Source: Rhododendron vialii
Taxonomy: Eukaryota > Streptophyta > Magnoliopsida > Ericales > Ericaceae
DNA length: 64,000 nt
Direction: 5' to 3'
Assembly: GCF_030253575.1 (NCBI RefSeq)
Contig: NC_080557.1
Location: forward strand, 17,212,001 to 17,276,000
Shown: one piece after another, positions 22,679 to 34,290 of the stretch
Position numbering within the stretch: position 1 is the stretch's first letter
Layout of the letters: every line of letters starts with the position of its first letter
Notes under the pieces: model-generated
Told to the model about the DNA's origin: nothing
Databases searched by the model: none
Seen by the model: only the letters and a program-made list of their open reading frames with translations
Translations under genes and position numbers: made by a program

Positions 22679-22844
22679 TAGTCTCGTCAAGACGAATCGG
22701 AAAACTAATTTTTTTTTACTTCTACCCAAATATTTTGGGAAATAACCACTCTTTAGCCAAAAAAAAAAAAGGGTGGTTATTTCCCAAAATATTTGAGTAA
22801 AAGTAAAAAAAATTACTTTTCTGATACGCCTCGTCTAGATGAAT
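22679..22844. repeat. Palindromic MITE-like repeat
   Basis: The arms ACCCAAATATTTTGGGAAATAA and its near-perfect complement flank an A-rich loop at about 22758-22771. Outer arms (GACGAATCGG/GATGAATCA, TAATTTTTTTTACTT) also pair. A related arrangement without the same ends is at 38.0-38.3 kb. Confidence 0.7.
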
Positions 22845-23040
22845 CAATATTCCACAAAAATTTGGCGCAAAGTTAACAAATGCAAAAAAAAATTCAAATA
22901 AGGACAAAGTGCTAAAAATTAAGCAAAACAGGGTATAAGTGTTTTAGTTGGTGGAGCAACTGTTGGGCGAATTTTCAACGTGCTTGGAAGAAACATGGTT
23001 GAGACAATCGGTTGGTGGCCAGGACGGATCCGCTTTAGCT

Positions 23041-23740
23041 TCTTTTTTTTTCAACGGAAGAAGCATACCCATTTATAAAGATCAACATTTACAGATTATC
23101 ATCAGAATACAGATCAAGCCATATGACAATAATAGATTCTCACCCGAATACAGAGATATAGAGACACAACCAAACACCCTAAAACTAACGATATCCAGGA
23201 AAAGCAAAGAGACAAAACTGATGTCTAACGCCTAAGTAAGAGTCATTGCTCATTCCACGCTATTATCAACAAGGATCAGCATAAGTGGAGCTATAGTACC
23301 CAGACATCAGACACCTCTGGATGGTGGAGCTCCATATCAAATACAGCATAAAAAATCGATGGAAATCAACAACCCACTAGATTAAATCCAAATAGAAACC
23401 AGACTAAATCCAGACAAAAACAAAATAAAACATACACCCCCGCCCCCCGGTCATTCATGAGCGGCCATTCTTTTGTCTAACACCCTACCGATCAAAGCTC
23501 TAAAGCTGACGACTCAAGAAGCCACTGGCAGCGAGCGGAGCAGTGACAAACGACAAGCGGTTTGGGTTGAGAATGGGAAGGTGAAACCAGATCTGAAGGC
23601 AGAGATTGATTCCTTCCCTTCTGCCGCCCAAAATTAGGTATAAACCCAAAAGAGAGGGAGGAGAAGAAGAAGAGAAAGTGTGGCGGCTATTTTAGGGTTA
23701 GAGGGAGGTGCTTGCCTTCAGAGAGAGAGAGAGAATAATC
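23041..23740 (-). mobile_element. Probable retroposon (LINE-derived) without coding region, minus strand
   Basis: Read on the minus strand, it begins with a CT repeat and CTCTAACCCTAAAATAGCCGCC, which looks like a transcript leader. It runs about 700 bp without a long ORF and ends TATAAATGGGTATGCTTC then GTTGAAAAAAAAAGAAG, an A-rich 3' tail. That structure suggests an internally deleted LINE or processed transcript. No target duplication was identified. Confidence 0.45.
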
Positions 23741-24323
23741 CCCGTCACGGGTTCGCAGGGTCAGTTTTTCAAAAGAAACATAGTAGTAGTAAGTAAATGA
23801 TCCACTTTAGTTCAATGTCAATGACTTCTAACGATTCTGTTGTTGCAACACCGATGATATATCAATTCGTGAGCTGTCTCCAGAAAAGCATCATCTCAAT
23901 AGCTATATGATAATGTGAAAGTATCTTAAATCTTCAAAAAATTAATCATGAAAAGTCAAGTCCTAAGGCAAGATGATACCCCCCCTGGCCATGGAGAATG
24001 ATTAGGAGGTAGGCAACATATCCCAATCTACTTTTAACCTCGTCTAATATTAGATGCTATTAGTACGGAGTATTACTTTTGCAACAAACTATATGTCTAT
24101 CGTGCAAAGATGCATTTGTTGCACTCATTTAGGGAAAAAAAAAGTAAAGATGTGTTATTGCCAAACAAATTTGCTATGTGTCCAAATCTTTTTGAAATGG
24201 TGTTAATCATATCATGCTTCTAAATAGTTATCACAAGCGCCAAGAGGCCAAAAGTATAATCCCAAAGAGAAAAGAGGTTAATAAAGAGTTCAAAATATTC
24301 TTTCAATATGCTAATCTAATTAT

Positions 24324-24683
24324 GGGGCCGGTCATAGAGACAATACATTCAACAACACTTTTGACAACATATTTTTCGGAGCCTCACGTGAATAATCGGA
24401 GCCGTTCAATTTGTTTAAAACATGTTTTTAAGGGTTTCCGGATATCGACAAGGGCTTGATCGGCTCATTCAATTTTATCCTGTCAATTTTGACAAGAATC
24501 AACTAAATGAGCCGATCAAGCCCTTACCGATATCCAAATGAGTTAGTTTTTTATGGGACCCCTTAAAAACATGTTTTAAATATATTGAACGACTTCGATC
24601 AATTGTGTAAAGGTCCCACGTGGAATTTTGAAAATTGTGTTGTCAAAAGTGTTATCAAATGTATTGTCTCTGGAACCGGCCCC
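24324..24683. mobile_element. 360-bp MULE-type MITE with 9-bp duplication
   Basis: The ends are GGGGCCGGTCATAGAGACAA and, on the other strand, GGGGCCGGTTCCAGAGACAA. The inverted repeat continues through ACACTTTTGACAACA, AAACATGTTTTTAAG and GGGCTTGATCGGCTCATT. Flanks are TCTAATTAT (24315-24323) and TCTAACTAT (24684-24692), 8 of 9 identical. Confidence 0.9.
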
Positions 24684-24955
24684 TCTAACTATTCTAATAA
24701 CAATGGCTCTTGTCGAGAAAAAATGTTACTATAGCGAGGTATTGAGGTCAATTCAACGGACACAAAGACACAGTGTGACACGCTGCTTCAAAACTAGGCG
24801 GGGGGGCCCATTGTGCAGCGTCAAGGTTGGCTCATAGGGTAGATGAGAGAAGCGACTGTTTTCGGCTCCCAAATTTTGATCTAAAATTGAGACCCTACTG
24901 TAATGTGGCTTACATATTAATAGTAGAATGTTTTCGAATAAAAATACAATTATAT

Positions 24956-25158
24956 CGGCTTTGTTTGGTTTCCATTTTTGGGTGGAGAGAGAAATAGAGT
25001 AATAATTGGAGAGGGGATAATGAGTGTAGAGAGATAGATAGAGAAATTAAAGTAATACTGTAATTGAAGAAATAGAGTAATAATTAAAGAGAAAAATAAG
25101 GTAATGATTAAAAAACAAAAATAAAACAAAGTTAAAATGGAAAACAAACAAAGCCATT
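24956..25158. mobile_element. Second copy of the CTTTGTTTGG MITE
   Basis: The TIRs GCTTTGTTTGGTTTCCATTTT and (complement) GCTTTGTTTGTTTTCCATTTT enclose a GAGAGAAATAGAGTAATAATT-type interior shared with 20578-20783. No clear target duplication is visible at this copy. Confidence 0.7.
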
Positions 25159-25583
25159 TTATTTTCTTCAAAAACTCTTACAATTATATCTTTTTATATT
25201 TATATTGTCATAATTGTATTCTTTTAGTTTGATTTTTTTGTACGTTTATCATTTTTTTAAGAAATTCATGAATATGTAAAGGGCTCAATATAGGAAATTC
25301 ATTTCGGGCCTCCAAAATATATAAGTCGGTACTGAGCAGTGTACTACGCAACAAGTGTTGTACGCGATCTCACCCGTCTGTCTGTGTTTTGGATGGTCCG
25401 AATTTAAGTAAAAAAATTTAACTCTTCTCAAGAAATTTTTTATTTAAATCTGAACCATCCAAAACATAAAGAGACGGCTGAGATGGGCACAACGCAAGTG
25501 CACCTTAATGCACAGCAGGCCCCCGCTTCCACTTCAAAACTAGTCGTCCCTAAATTTTGCTATTGTAAATCATGTGGCTCTCA

Positions 25584-25905
25584 GGGCGTCCGCATTGTGT
25601 TAAAGTGCGGAAGTTTCCTTTCCCAATCGAATTTCGATGATCTGAGTTGCTCAATGTGTTCAGAATGTGATTTTAAAGATATTCGCGAGAAATCACCCAA
25701 AAAAAATGACCGGAAAGGGCTTGATTTGAGCAACTTTTTTTGAACCGTTCAATGAAAACTGCTCGGATGAAGCCCTTCCTGATCTTTTTTTTGCTGATTT
25801 CTAATGAGGACCCTTAATCACGTTTGATCACATTGAGCAGCTCGGATCATCAAAATTCAATTAGAAAAGGGAAGATCCGCACTTTGCAGAGTACGGACCC
25901 CCTTA
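25584..25905. mobile_element. MULE-type MITE related to the 7.0-kb copy
   Basis: The ends GGGCGTCCGCAT...AAAGTGCGG and (complement) AAGGGGGTCCGTAC...AAAGTGCGG pair. The interior carries GAGAAATCA, GACCGGAAAGGGCTTGAT and GATCACATTGAGCAGCTCGG, as at 7024-7391, but the terminal sequence differs. No duplication was identified. Confidence 0.6.
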
Positions 25906-26169
25906 GGAGAAGGGGACTGATTCTTCTCCTCTTATGCCAATTAAACCAAGTCAATTGCATTTTTTTTCTTTGAATAGAAAAAAAAAATTATTAATTTTGA
26001 AATTGTTACAAGACTTAGGAACAAAGAAATAATATCATGCTCAAGAACATTCATTTGCCCAGTCCGAAATCCAATCCTTACGTTTTGGCAAAAAGCGAAA
26101 AGAAGGACACTCATTTGCACCTTTTTCTTCTTTCCCCCATGTTGCTTTCGTGCCAATTGAAGGAGCGAA

Positions 26170-27330
26170 TTTCACTGACCTCCCCTAAAGTTTCTACAAT
26201 TTCATTGTCCTCCCCTGAGGTTTTGACAATTACACTGCCCTCCTCTGCTTTACAAACTATTAGCTGTATTACACCATTCTGTTAAGTTATGTATAACTCC
26301 GTTACTTTTGACTCTTAAATGACTACAATACCCTTAGATACTAGGATGAACTAAAAATATCTATCATTTTCATGATTTTTCAATTGATTTTTTAAATATT
26401 AAAAAAAATTTAGACTTTTGTTATAGGTGGTTGAAGTTGTGTAATTGCATGTACATCTCATATTTAATGATAACTTCTTCCTTTTCTTCGATAAACATGA
26501 TATTTGTCATTCAATGTATCTCGTTCTTTATTCATCACCGAAAAAACATTCTTCAAATGAAATGTATATGCAAGTTTTGAGCTTATCATAAATCATGCTA
26601 ATTTGTTTGTAATGAATCATTTTTTATACTAGAAACTCATGTAATTGACAACATTACATATGTAACATTGAAATAAAATGAGGCTTTAGTCATACATATT
26701 TTAGTTGAAATTATGTAGATAACTTATGCATTTTATATTTTGAATCATTTCTTGAATAGAATCTAATATTAGCCTCACAATATATCTTATTTTTACAAAT
26801 GGAACGCACATGTAGATTCTTATTCTAGCAATAGAAAAATAGTAAAAAATAAAAATAAAAAGGGCAAGATATACAGGTAAATTACTAACCCATCATATTT
26901 GAAAGATGATAACTTGTAAATCACAATACTTTCTTTTATAAATTAAAATCAAGTCATTACAAAAAAATTAGGACAAAATATATTAAAAGAGAAATATGCA
27001 TATGCATTCCATTTCATTTCAAAAAGTATTTGCTGGTGACCAAAAAAAATAAGATACATTAACTATAAATATTTTTTTTTATTTTATAAGAAAAAAATAA
27101 TCATTACTAAAGTATAATATTTGCAAAAAAATTAGAATATTATTGACATATAACCAAAAGTCTAATTGTATTTTACTCCATATACTGTAAAATTTCAATT
27201 AGAAACATTAAGTATTGTAGTCATTTACGAGTCAAAAGTAACAACGCTACACAAAACTTAACGGAACAGGGGAACATATAATAAGTAGTTTGTAAAGCAG
27301 GGGAGGGACGTGAGGAATTTGTCACAAACC
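26170..27330. mobile_element. ~1.16-kb non-coding element with inverted repeats of about 130 bp
   Basis: The left arm (CTGCCCTCCTCTGCTTTACA, CTGTTAAGTTATGTATAACT, TTACTTTTGACTCTTAAATG, ACTACAATAC) pairs with the right arm read on the other strand (CCTCCCCTGCTTTACAAACT, CCGTTAAGTTTTGTGTAGCG, TTACTTTTGACTCGTAAATG, ACTACAATAC). The interior is very AT-rich with no ORF of note. The outer limits (ACTGACCTCCCC / GTGAGGAATTTGTC) are approximate. Confidence 0.7.
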
Positions 27331-27379
27331 CAGCGGAGATCAATGATTTTCCCCAATTGAAGATATTCTGCCCACATTT

Positions 27380-27640
27380 TTTTTTTTGAACCAAACTTTG
27401 GAATTTTGATTAATCAAAATCCGGTCAAAGGGTTACAAACTCCAAATCGGAGCCCGTCGATAGGAACAAACCCATGGTAATCGGGTTACCCATAAGATTT
27501 GGATGAAAATACACTGAGTACAGAAGAAATCTACCCACAAGGAGTGAGACAATACCCATAGAGGGCAAATAAAGTTCCACGCAAGGAACTAAGATCTCCA
27601 TTAAAGGAGAGAAAATGAAAAAACAGAAAATTAAAAGGAA
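27380..27640 (-). mobile_element. Probable LINE 3' tail, minus strand
   Basis: A T run (27380-27389) is followed on the plus strand by GAACCAAACTTTGGAATTTT and GGAGCCCGTCGATAGGAACA. Read on the minus strand, this is an A-tailed 3' UTR of the kind seen at ends of plant LINEs. No coding part remains and the 5' limit is unclear. Confidence 0.4.
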
Positions 27641-28032
27641 ATGATATTTGACATTTTAAAAATGGATGGAGGTACTCTAAAAAATAAAAGAAAATGACTT
27701 TAGAATTATACTGATTTTGGAGTGCCTGTATCAATTTTTAAAATATCAATATCAATTTTCAAATAAAAATAGAAAAATAAACCTCCGATCACCGGAGACG
27801 TCGCCAAAGCCACCGTCACGGGTCTGACAGCTTATTTGCCGGACGACGTGCCCAACTACCTCAAAACGTCGAGATCTCATCAGATAAAATAGATTTGGAT
27901 CGGAGCATAGGGGTGGACAAAGTCCTCCATTGCTGAGATCGACGGAGGCTGGACGATGGAGGCAACGGAGGGTTCTGAAACGTTGAGATTCTGCCCACAG
28001 TTCCAAAAGGCAAAAAGAAAAAGTTATCCTGC

Positions 28033-28068
28033 CACGTGTTAAGCCCTCCACGCTAACTGTGCCACGTG
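28033..28068. promoter_or_regulatory. Two G-boxes (CACGTG) exactly 30 bp apart upstream of the LNK-like gene
   Basis: TGCCACGTGTT has its core at 28033-28038, and TGCCACGTGTC at 28063-28068. CACGTG is the core bound by plant bZIP and bHLH factors such as HY5, PIFs and ABFs. The likely transcription start lies about 0.3 kb further on (CT-rich leader near 28370), so they sit in the proximal promoter. That they act on this gene is inference. Confidence 0.6.
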
Positions 28069-28349
28069 TCGTGAGTGCGTACCCCAACATGCTACAGGGA
28101 GCTTTGCCTCGCTGGTCGACATGTCCTGACGAAATGCCAAAAATAGCCCCCGTCAGCCGACACTGGAACGTCACCCGCACTGGAGACCGGGGTCACTTTG
28201 GAGAACTAAAATATTCCGAGGATAACGCGAAACCATGGCCTTGGAATTCGCTACGGTGGGACCAGATTTTCCACGCGGCGCAACGACATTGAAGAATTTG
28301 ATGGAGCAGGTCCTTCCCATTTCCATCCACTAATTCCACCAGCACTCCT

Positions 28350-29949
28350 CAGCCACAAACTCACCCACTCTCTCTCTCTCTCTCCAAATCTCAAATATAA
28401 TAAAAAGAAAGTGAAGACCTTGCAAATCCCAAATTGGCAAACAGCCGCCTTTGTTTTCTTTCACCTGTGACTTCGATAACCCATTAAAGGTTTCTAGCAA
28501 CTGTTTGGATAGATTCTGCCATCTGGGTCTGTGTTCTTCTACTGAATCTGAAACTGGGCTTTCTCCACTTCTCTAAGTAATCCAAACTCAGGTTCGTTTT
28601 TCAGCTCAATACTATATGCCATCTACGAAGTTCTTTTCTTTGAGCTCTTTTTACGTTTATTATTAAGAAAAATTGATGGGGTCTCGTTCTAAGGTCTGAT
28701 TTGCATTAAGAATAGTGAAGTTTTGTTTCCAGTTTCTAGATTGTGATTATCGTTGGGTCAGTGGTAGCTTTAATTGTTTTGCTCCGGCTTGGGACTTAGG
28801 TGTTAGGCCTAGTAGTCTAGGCTTGGGATTTACGACGCCTTTGGATGAAGGGGTTTCATGAGAAAAAAAAGGGAAGAATTATGATTTTCTTGTGAAATAC
28901 CTCACTTAGATTGAGCATTTTGGTAAGAAATGGAAAAATCGAAAAATACTAAAAAGAAATGTTTTGATTGGCCCCTTGTTTACAAAATTTCTTATAATTG
29001 CCACCTTTCGGTCGATTATTGACGGGCGGTAAAATATGGTATAAACACCCCTCTCCTTTCTTATCTCTTCCTTTCTCACCCTCCAAAGGAGCTGTTATGG
29101 GTAGGCTTGGGACCTAAGGGTTTGCTTTCTCTTGAGATTCCGGCTTCGAAACCTGTGTTATCAACTCCTTTGGAGCCAGTCTATACGGATCTTTTCTCCG
29201 GTCCATATGAAGCTTTACTCTGGCTTTAATTGGGCTCCCAGCAAGTGGATCTCATGATGAGTCAAGGTGTGCGTAAAGTGACCCAGACACCTGAGTTATA
29301 AAAGTCTACTTACTATGGGCTGATCTCTGATTTTTCACCCGTTTTGCTCTTCTATTTACTTGTTTGTGGTCCACAATAGGGTTTGTATGAGTTTCTTGTT
29401 GACTCACTGAGTTTGGTAGTGTGTATTTTCTCTGCTTTTCTTTTCTTCTTTGTGAAAATGGTCCGTCCCTTTAGACTTACAACATGTCTGCAGAGGCGGC
29501 TGTAGGATTTTAATGTATAGACAAAGTTCCGTACGTAAAGTACTAGGTTAAATAATATGTTTATTTGTTTTGGTTAAAAACTTATCGGGCTTTATTTATT
29601 TTGTTTAAATGAGACATATGATCTGTTTTTTTTTTTTTCGGTCAAGCGGAAAATGACATATGATCTGTTTGCTTGTAAGTTTAAGTGAATTTTTATTTAC
29701 TCACGACTTGTGCGAATGTTCCAGTGCATACTCTATTGAAAAAAACAAATTATATTCAAAACAGTTAAAAAATTTGTTGCATCGACCACCCTAACAGCCC
29801 AGTGGCGCCCCTGCATGTTAACATCTATTTTTTTCGTTTTTTGTTTTTTGGGCTGGAAAACACATTTGTCATGCTCTTTTAGTAAATAGCTGGACTTGAT
29901 TTTCGAGCTATCTTTATGTAATATTCAAGTTTCAATTGATTATGTGCAG
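28350..29949 (+). other. Probable 5' UTR exon and 5' UTR intron of the LNK-like gene
   Basis: A CT-rich leader starts near 28368. A plausible donor is CTCAG|GTTCG at 28590/28591, and the acceptor TATGTGCAG ends at 29949, 8 bp before the ATG. That would leave a 5' UTR intron of about 1.36 kb. No coding potential was seen inside it. Part of it (28.93-29.10 kb) resembles the MITE at 2.76-3.45 kb. Confidence 0.5.
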
Positions 29950-29957
29950 ATAGATCC

Positions 29958-32900
29958 ATGGAATGGTATTATGGAAGTGGTGTTGATGATCTTGTTGTTC
30001 CTAGAGATCAGGATCCTTTAGACAGGCTTCCATCCCCAAACAGTTGGTCTCTGTGGGGAGTTGCTGCGCAAGGCAGTTTTGAGTCCCCAAACAAATACTT
30101 TATTACTCAGACAAGTTCGGTTGAGGAAGAACCTGACTTCCGTGGGAAAGGGTATGAGGAAGTTGACATGGATTACTCCGAACACGAAGCAGAGCATTCT
30201 AGTGATTCAAATTTGTGCCAAGGATTTCATAATGGCTCCCTTCAGCAGGCCACAAGTTCTTGGGAGAGCCCAGATTATGAGCTCAGTGACTTAGCCAGAA
30301 ATAATCAAGCGGATGATATTTTCATGTATGCACTTTAGTTCTGTGGTTGAGATGCTTAATCATGATGGAAAGCTGCAGTTTATGAAACCTTTTTTAGTAT
30401 ATGTACTAGTTAAAGGCATGGTTGGATGCATATCACTCCTAATTGACTGTTAACTTGCATATGACCATGGTAAAATGTGATCATAAGTGGTCCGTTGTCA
30501 GATTTTGGCCGAGTATATTCCATCGAAAATATCCCGGTTGCTGAAAAGCCTGTAGCGGTTTGTAACCTGACTTTGATAAGCGGAGGGTGTGGTGTCGTCT
30601 TGGTGCAGTCTTTAATCTCCAGCTTTTCATTTACACAGGAGCTCACTGCTTGAAGAAGGCCCAACTGGTGCAGATAATATGCGTGGATCATTTAACTTCA
30701 TTCCCGAATTCGGGTATGGTGTTCTGCCCACCAATAATCTCTTGACGGACATGGTTACTGAGTCTGACTATGATCCGAGCCACCTGTTTGGCATGGGAAG
30801 CTCGAAGTATGTCAAAACTCATGCCTTTTCTCCATCAATGAATTGGGGGCATGGGGAAGTTACTCCTTGCAATTTGAGGCAAAAAGACGATACAAAACTT
30901 AAGGTGAGATTTCCGTTCGTCTATAATTTCGGAAAGTGGGATGTAGTCGTTAACACCGAGTTGTCAAACCTGGACCGGACCGGATAGTTGAACTGTTGGA
31001 ACCATTGGATGGTCTGGTTTAAAGGTCTATAAAACCATGTAAGGCAAGACCAGGTACGTAGATATACGTTACTGAAAGCTCTGCTACTTGTACAGTATGA
31101 TTTTTTTTTATATTTAATTTAGGATATCAAAGCATATATTTATTTTTTCTATTTATGTTTGAACTACATAGTGCTAACAGCATCAATCCACTTAATAGCA
31201 GTAGTACTATATTTAGTTTCCTACAAATCATATACTTTTGGTTCATCTGTGGCCTATAGTTTCTCTTGCATCACAGACTTCTTGTTGGACCTCACAGTTG
31301 AATCATTCGGCCCGTGAATCCCGTTCTAAATTAAAAGAACTCAATGAACACGTAAAATTTTGTAGAGACTATTTGAAGCTTGATGTATTTTCTAGGGACC
31401 AAAATAGCAGATGATCCTAGATAATTCTCCAAGTCCGACATACCTTTTTCAGTCACTTTACTAGGTTAGTTTAGGAACTGAAGAAACCATTTTCACAGTT
31501 TATAGTTTTCACGAATTTGTCAGAGGGGCAAATCCCAGGGCCCAAACACAAATTTCGAAAATTTCAATTATTGGGAAAATATGCACTCTCATGCATACAC
31601 AAATAGTACTTCAACACATTTTATTTGCAATATTGCAAGTTTTATCCCGGAATCCAATTTATACGCATGAATAACAATGCTTATCTTTTGTTGAAGGTGT
31701 TCGTTGCAAGGTTTGCAGCATCCTCTGAGGTTGAGATGAATGAACTTGTCAATGAGGAAACATCAATTGAAGCATCCATCTTGCACGAGCTTCAAGGAGC
31801 AATGGTTCAGGTGATTTAAGTTGGATCATTCTAAACAAGTTTTTTTTTTTTCTTTTGAGCATCACTCTGCACAAATTCACAAGTGCAAAACTACACCTGC
31901 TGAACAATAATTTCTGTTATGTGGTTTCATCAGTTGTCTGAGAAAACCAGAATTGGCTTTCGAGATGCTTTCTACCGTCTTGCCAAGAACTCTGAGCAAT
32001 ATATGGAGAACCATAGTCAAAATGGAGATCTCGTCTCTGATACGGTTCATGGCGAGAGCCGCGAGACATTGAGGTATTTGTTTTATGTTTGCTTAATAGG
32101 TTGTGTAGGTTTTTATCCTTGTATGATTGCGGTTTACAGAGGAAGAGCAGAGGCAAAAAGAGATAGTCTATGACAATGGTATCGGGTTCAATTTGCTAGG
32201 GTGCATTATCATTTGCTTCTTTTGGACTTCCCTAAAACTCTGCTGCAACTCCATCTACTGACCACAAAAGTCTGGATATGCGAAGATCTTAAATAGTCAT
32301 TGTTTGGCAATCAATTTTACCTGTTTTATTCTCCTCTTAGTGAAGGATCTGTTGTCATTTTTTCCTTCTCATTTCACTCGTCTTCTACAACAGCATCAAA
32401 ATCAGAAAACAGCATCAAAATCAGAAACCAGCCTCTTTCTTTTCTTCATGCAAATTCTCCCTGTAGCCTTCCTTCAACTTTTGGATGTTTTTGTACCCTT
32501 CCCAGTTCTCTGGCAGAAGGGAGCATAATGGATACGATGTAATATTGAAAAAGGGCCTAAGTGGGATAAGTCAGTGTCACATGATTTCGTTTTTCCCCAC
32601 TGGCAATATATAAGACTGTTTCAGTTGGGTCGCATAACCTGCAATGTAATAGTTTAAGGCCCATTATAGTGACCAATTAAAGTTTGACGGACAATATAGG
32701 AATTGGGTACTACTTTAAGGCTGGAAAGGGTACTTTATACTTTTAGGCCTCTTCGGCAAATATTGTCGGAGGGAACCAGCATCTGTGTTGCATTTCATGT
32801 CTTATTGAGAATTAAGATGAATGGTGTTTGTGTTCCTGTTGCAATGGCTGATGATCATAGTGCCCTTGTGTATATTCAGGTCTGAGAACACGAAAACTGT

Positions 32901-33126
32901 GGAATCAGAGACAAATTCCATTGACAGGGCCATTGCTAATCTACTCTTCAATAAGACGGGGTCCGTACAGGAATCTAATGGATCAGCAAGACTGTGCAAC
33001 TACAACTTGAGTCTGACACAGCCGCCTCATTACCCTCAGCACACACGTTTAAGCAGTGATGCTCTAGTTCCAATCTTCAGTTCTAAAGAGAAGCCACCAG
33101 CAGGAGGAGACTGTAAGTTCAAGTAG
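29958..33126 (+). CDS. LNK: LNK3/LNK4-like night light-inducible, clock-regulated protein
   Basis: Five coding exons: 29958-30325, 30639-30903, 31697-31810, 31934-32073 and 32880-33126 (TAG). The phases close and give 377 aa. The start MEWYYGSGVDDLVVPRDQD and LPSPNSWSLWG look like the short LNK branch. The C-terminal block ETSIEASILHELQGAMVQLS followed by EKTRIGFRDAFYRLAKNSEQ is the region conserved across LNKs. LNK proteins are small, largely disordered nuclear co-activators that bind MYB-like RVE factors and connect light signals to the clock. The mid-region is acidic (EEVDMDYSEHEAEHSSDSN). No enzymatic or DNA-binding domain is visible, as expected. An ATG closely follows the 29949 acceptor, which fits a leader intron. 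It is longer than I would expect for LNK3/4, so LNK1/2 descent cannot be excluded. Confidence 0.82.
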
Positions 33127-34290
33127 CGATTAGAAGAAACTAATGACGGGTCCAAAGAACATTGGAATTTCCTGAGGTGCAGTAAGTTGTTATATAGGTA
33201 CCTGTGCATATTGGGCGTGTATTAGGTAGTTAATAGAGGGTGCAAGTACTTGCGGCATCCGCTCAATTTTGGTTAGTACCTCAATGAGTTATGTATCTGT
33301 TCAACAAAAGAAGAGAAAAGGAGTGAAAAGAGTATCAAGTATGTTGGATTGTAATTTTGCTCTTATTTTTGTCGCATTGTTGATCACTGTTGTTTTGCCA
33401 TGTAATTATATTTGGTCGCTTTGTTGGTTTGTTTTGAATATAGTTCAGTGGTACTTCAAGAACTTGAATGAGCACTCTTTTTCTGCAATCCCATGATTCT
33501 GTTGTAAAAGCAATTTTGGTTAAATAGGTTTGCAGCTTATATGGTACAGTACTTAATAGCTGCCTTTATATATGTGGACTCTGCTATACACAATTAGAAG
33601 CATTTCTGCCATTCTGGCCACCAGCAAAATGCACAATCAAGGTCATTCTTGACTCCCAACTTTTTTTTTTTTTTTTCTTGACTCCAACTTACTTCTGTAT
33701 AAGTCAATTAACGTTCTATTTTCGAGTTGGAGAAGATAGTAGGCATAATTTTTCGAACTTCTGGATTTTATGAGAAGTGCTGACATTCGCGTGGGAGGCT
33801 TTGAGGGCAGTCAATCGCAACCAACTGACTTTACCGGCATTGGCCGTCAGATGGCACGTCTAGCAGAAACTGGTTATGGACAAGGGTTCTGTTTTGGTCC
33901 TTAAAAAGTACCGACAGTTTCATGTTTGTACCTGGTAATTTTCTGGATCAATTCTGTCTGTGCGTTAAGTTACCTTCTCCAATGTCATCCTTGCCGTCGT
34001 CCTAGAGACGGAAAATGCTGCATTGGCTCGTGGGACGTTCCGCGGATCTTACTTGGAATGCAAAGATCTCTCATGGGGTTTTTGAAATTGCACTGCCCTC
34101 CTGTACTCTTAAAAATATTTTCCAGATTTCCCCTCTCTCCCAACATCTATTTGTTGACAACCAAAACAGATGGTGTCAAAAAAATTTACCCTTCTATATG
34201 CCATTACTACCCTCAAGACTACTCAACTCACTTTAAATGATCTCCAAACACAAAAGCAAAAAGAATAGGCCCTCTCACCACACTCCAAGT
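33127..34290. other. 3' flank of the LNK-like gene; no gene seen
   Basis: It presumably starts with the 3' UTR. A T run is at 33660-33676. Open frames up to 34240 show no recognisable protein. The last 7 bases (TCCAAGT, 34284-34290) are the left duplication of the LINE. Confidence 0.55.
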
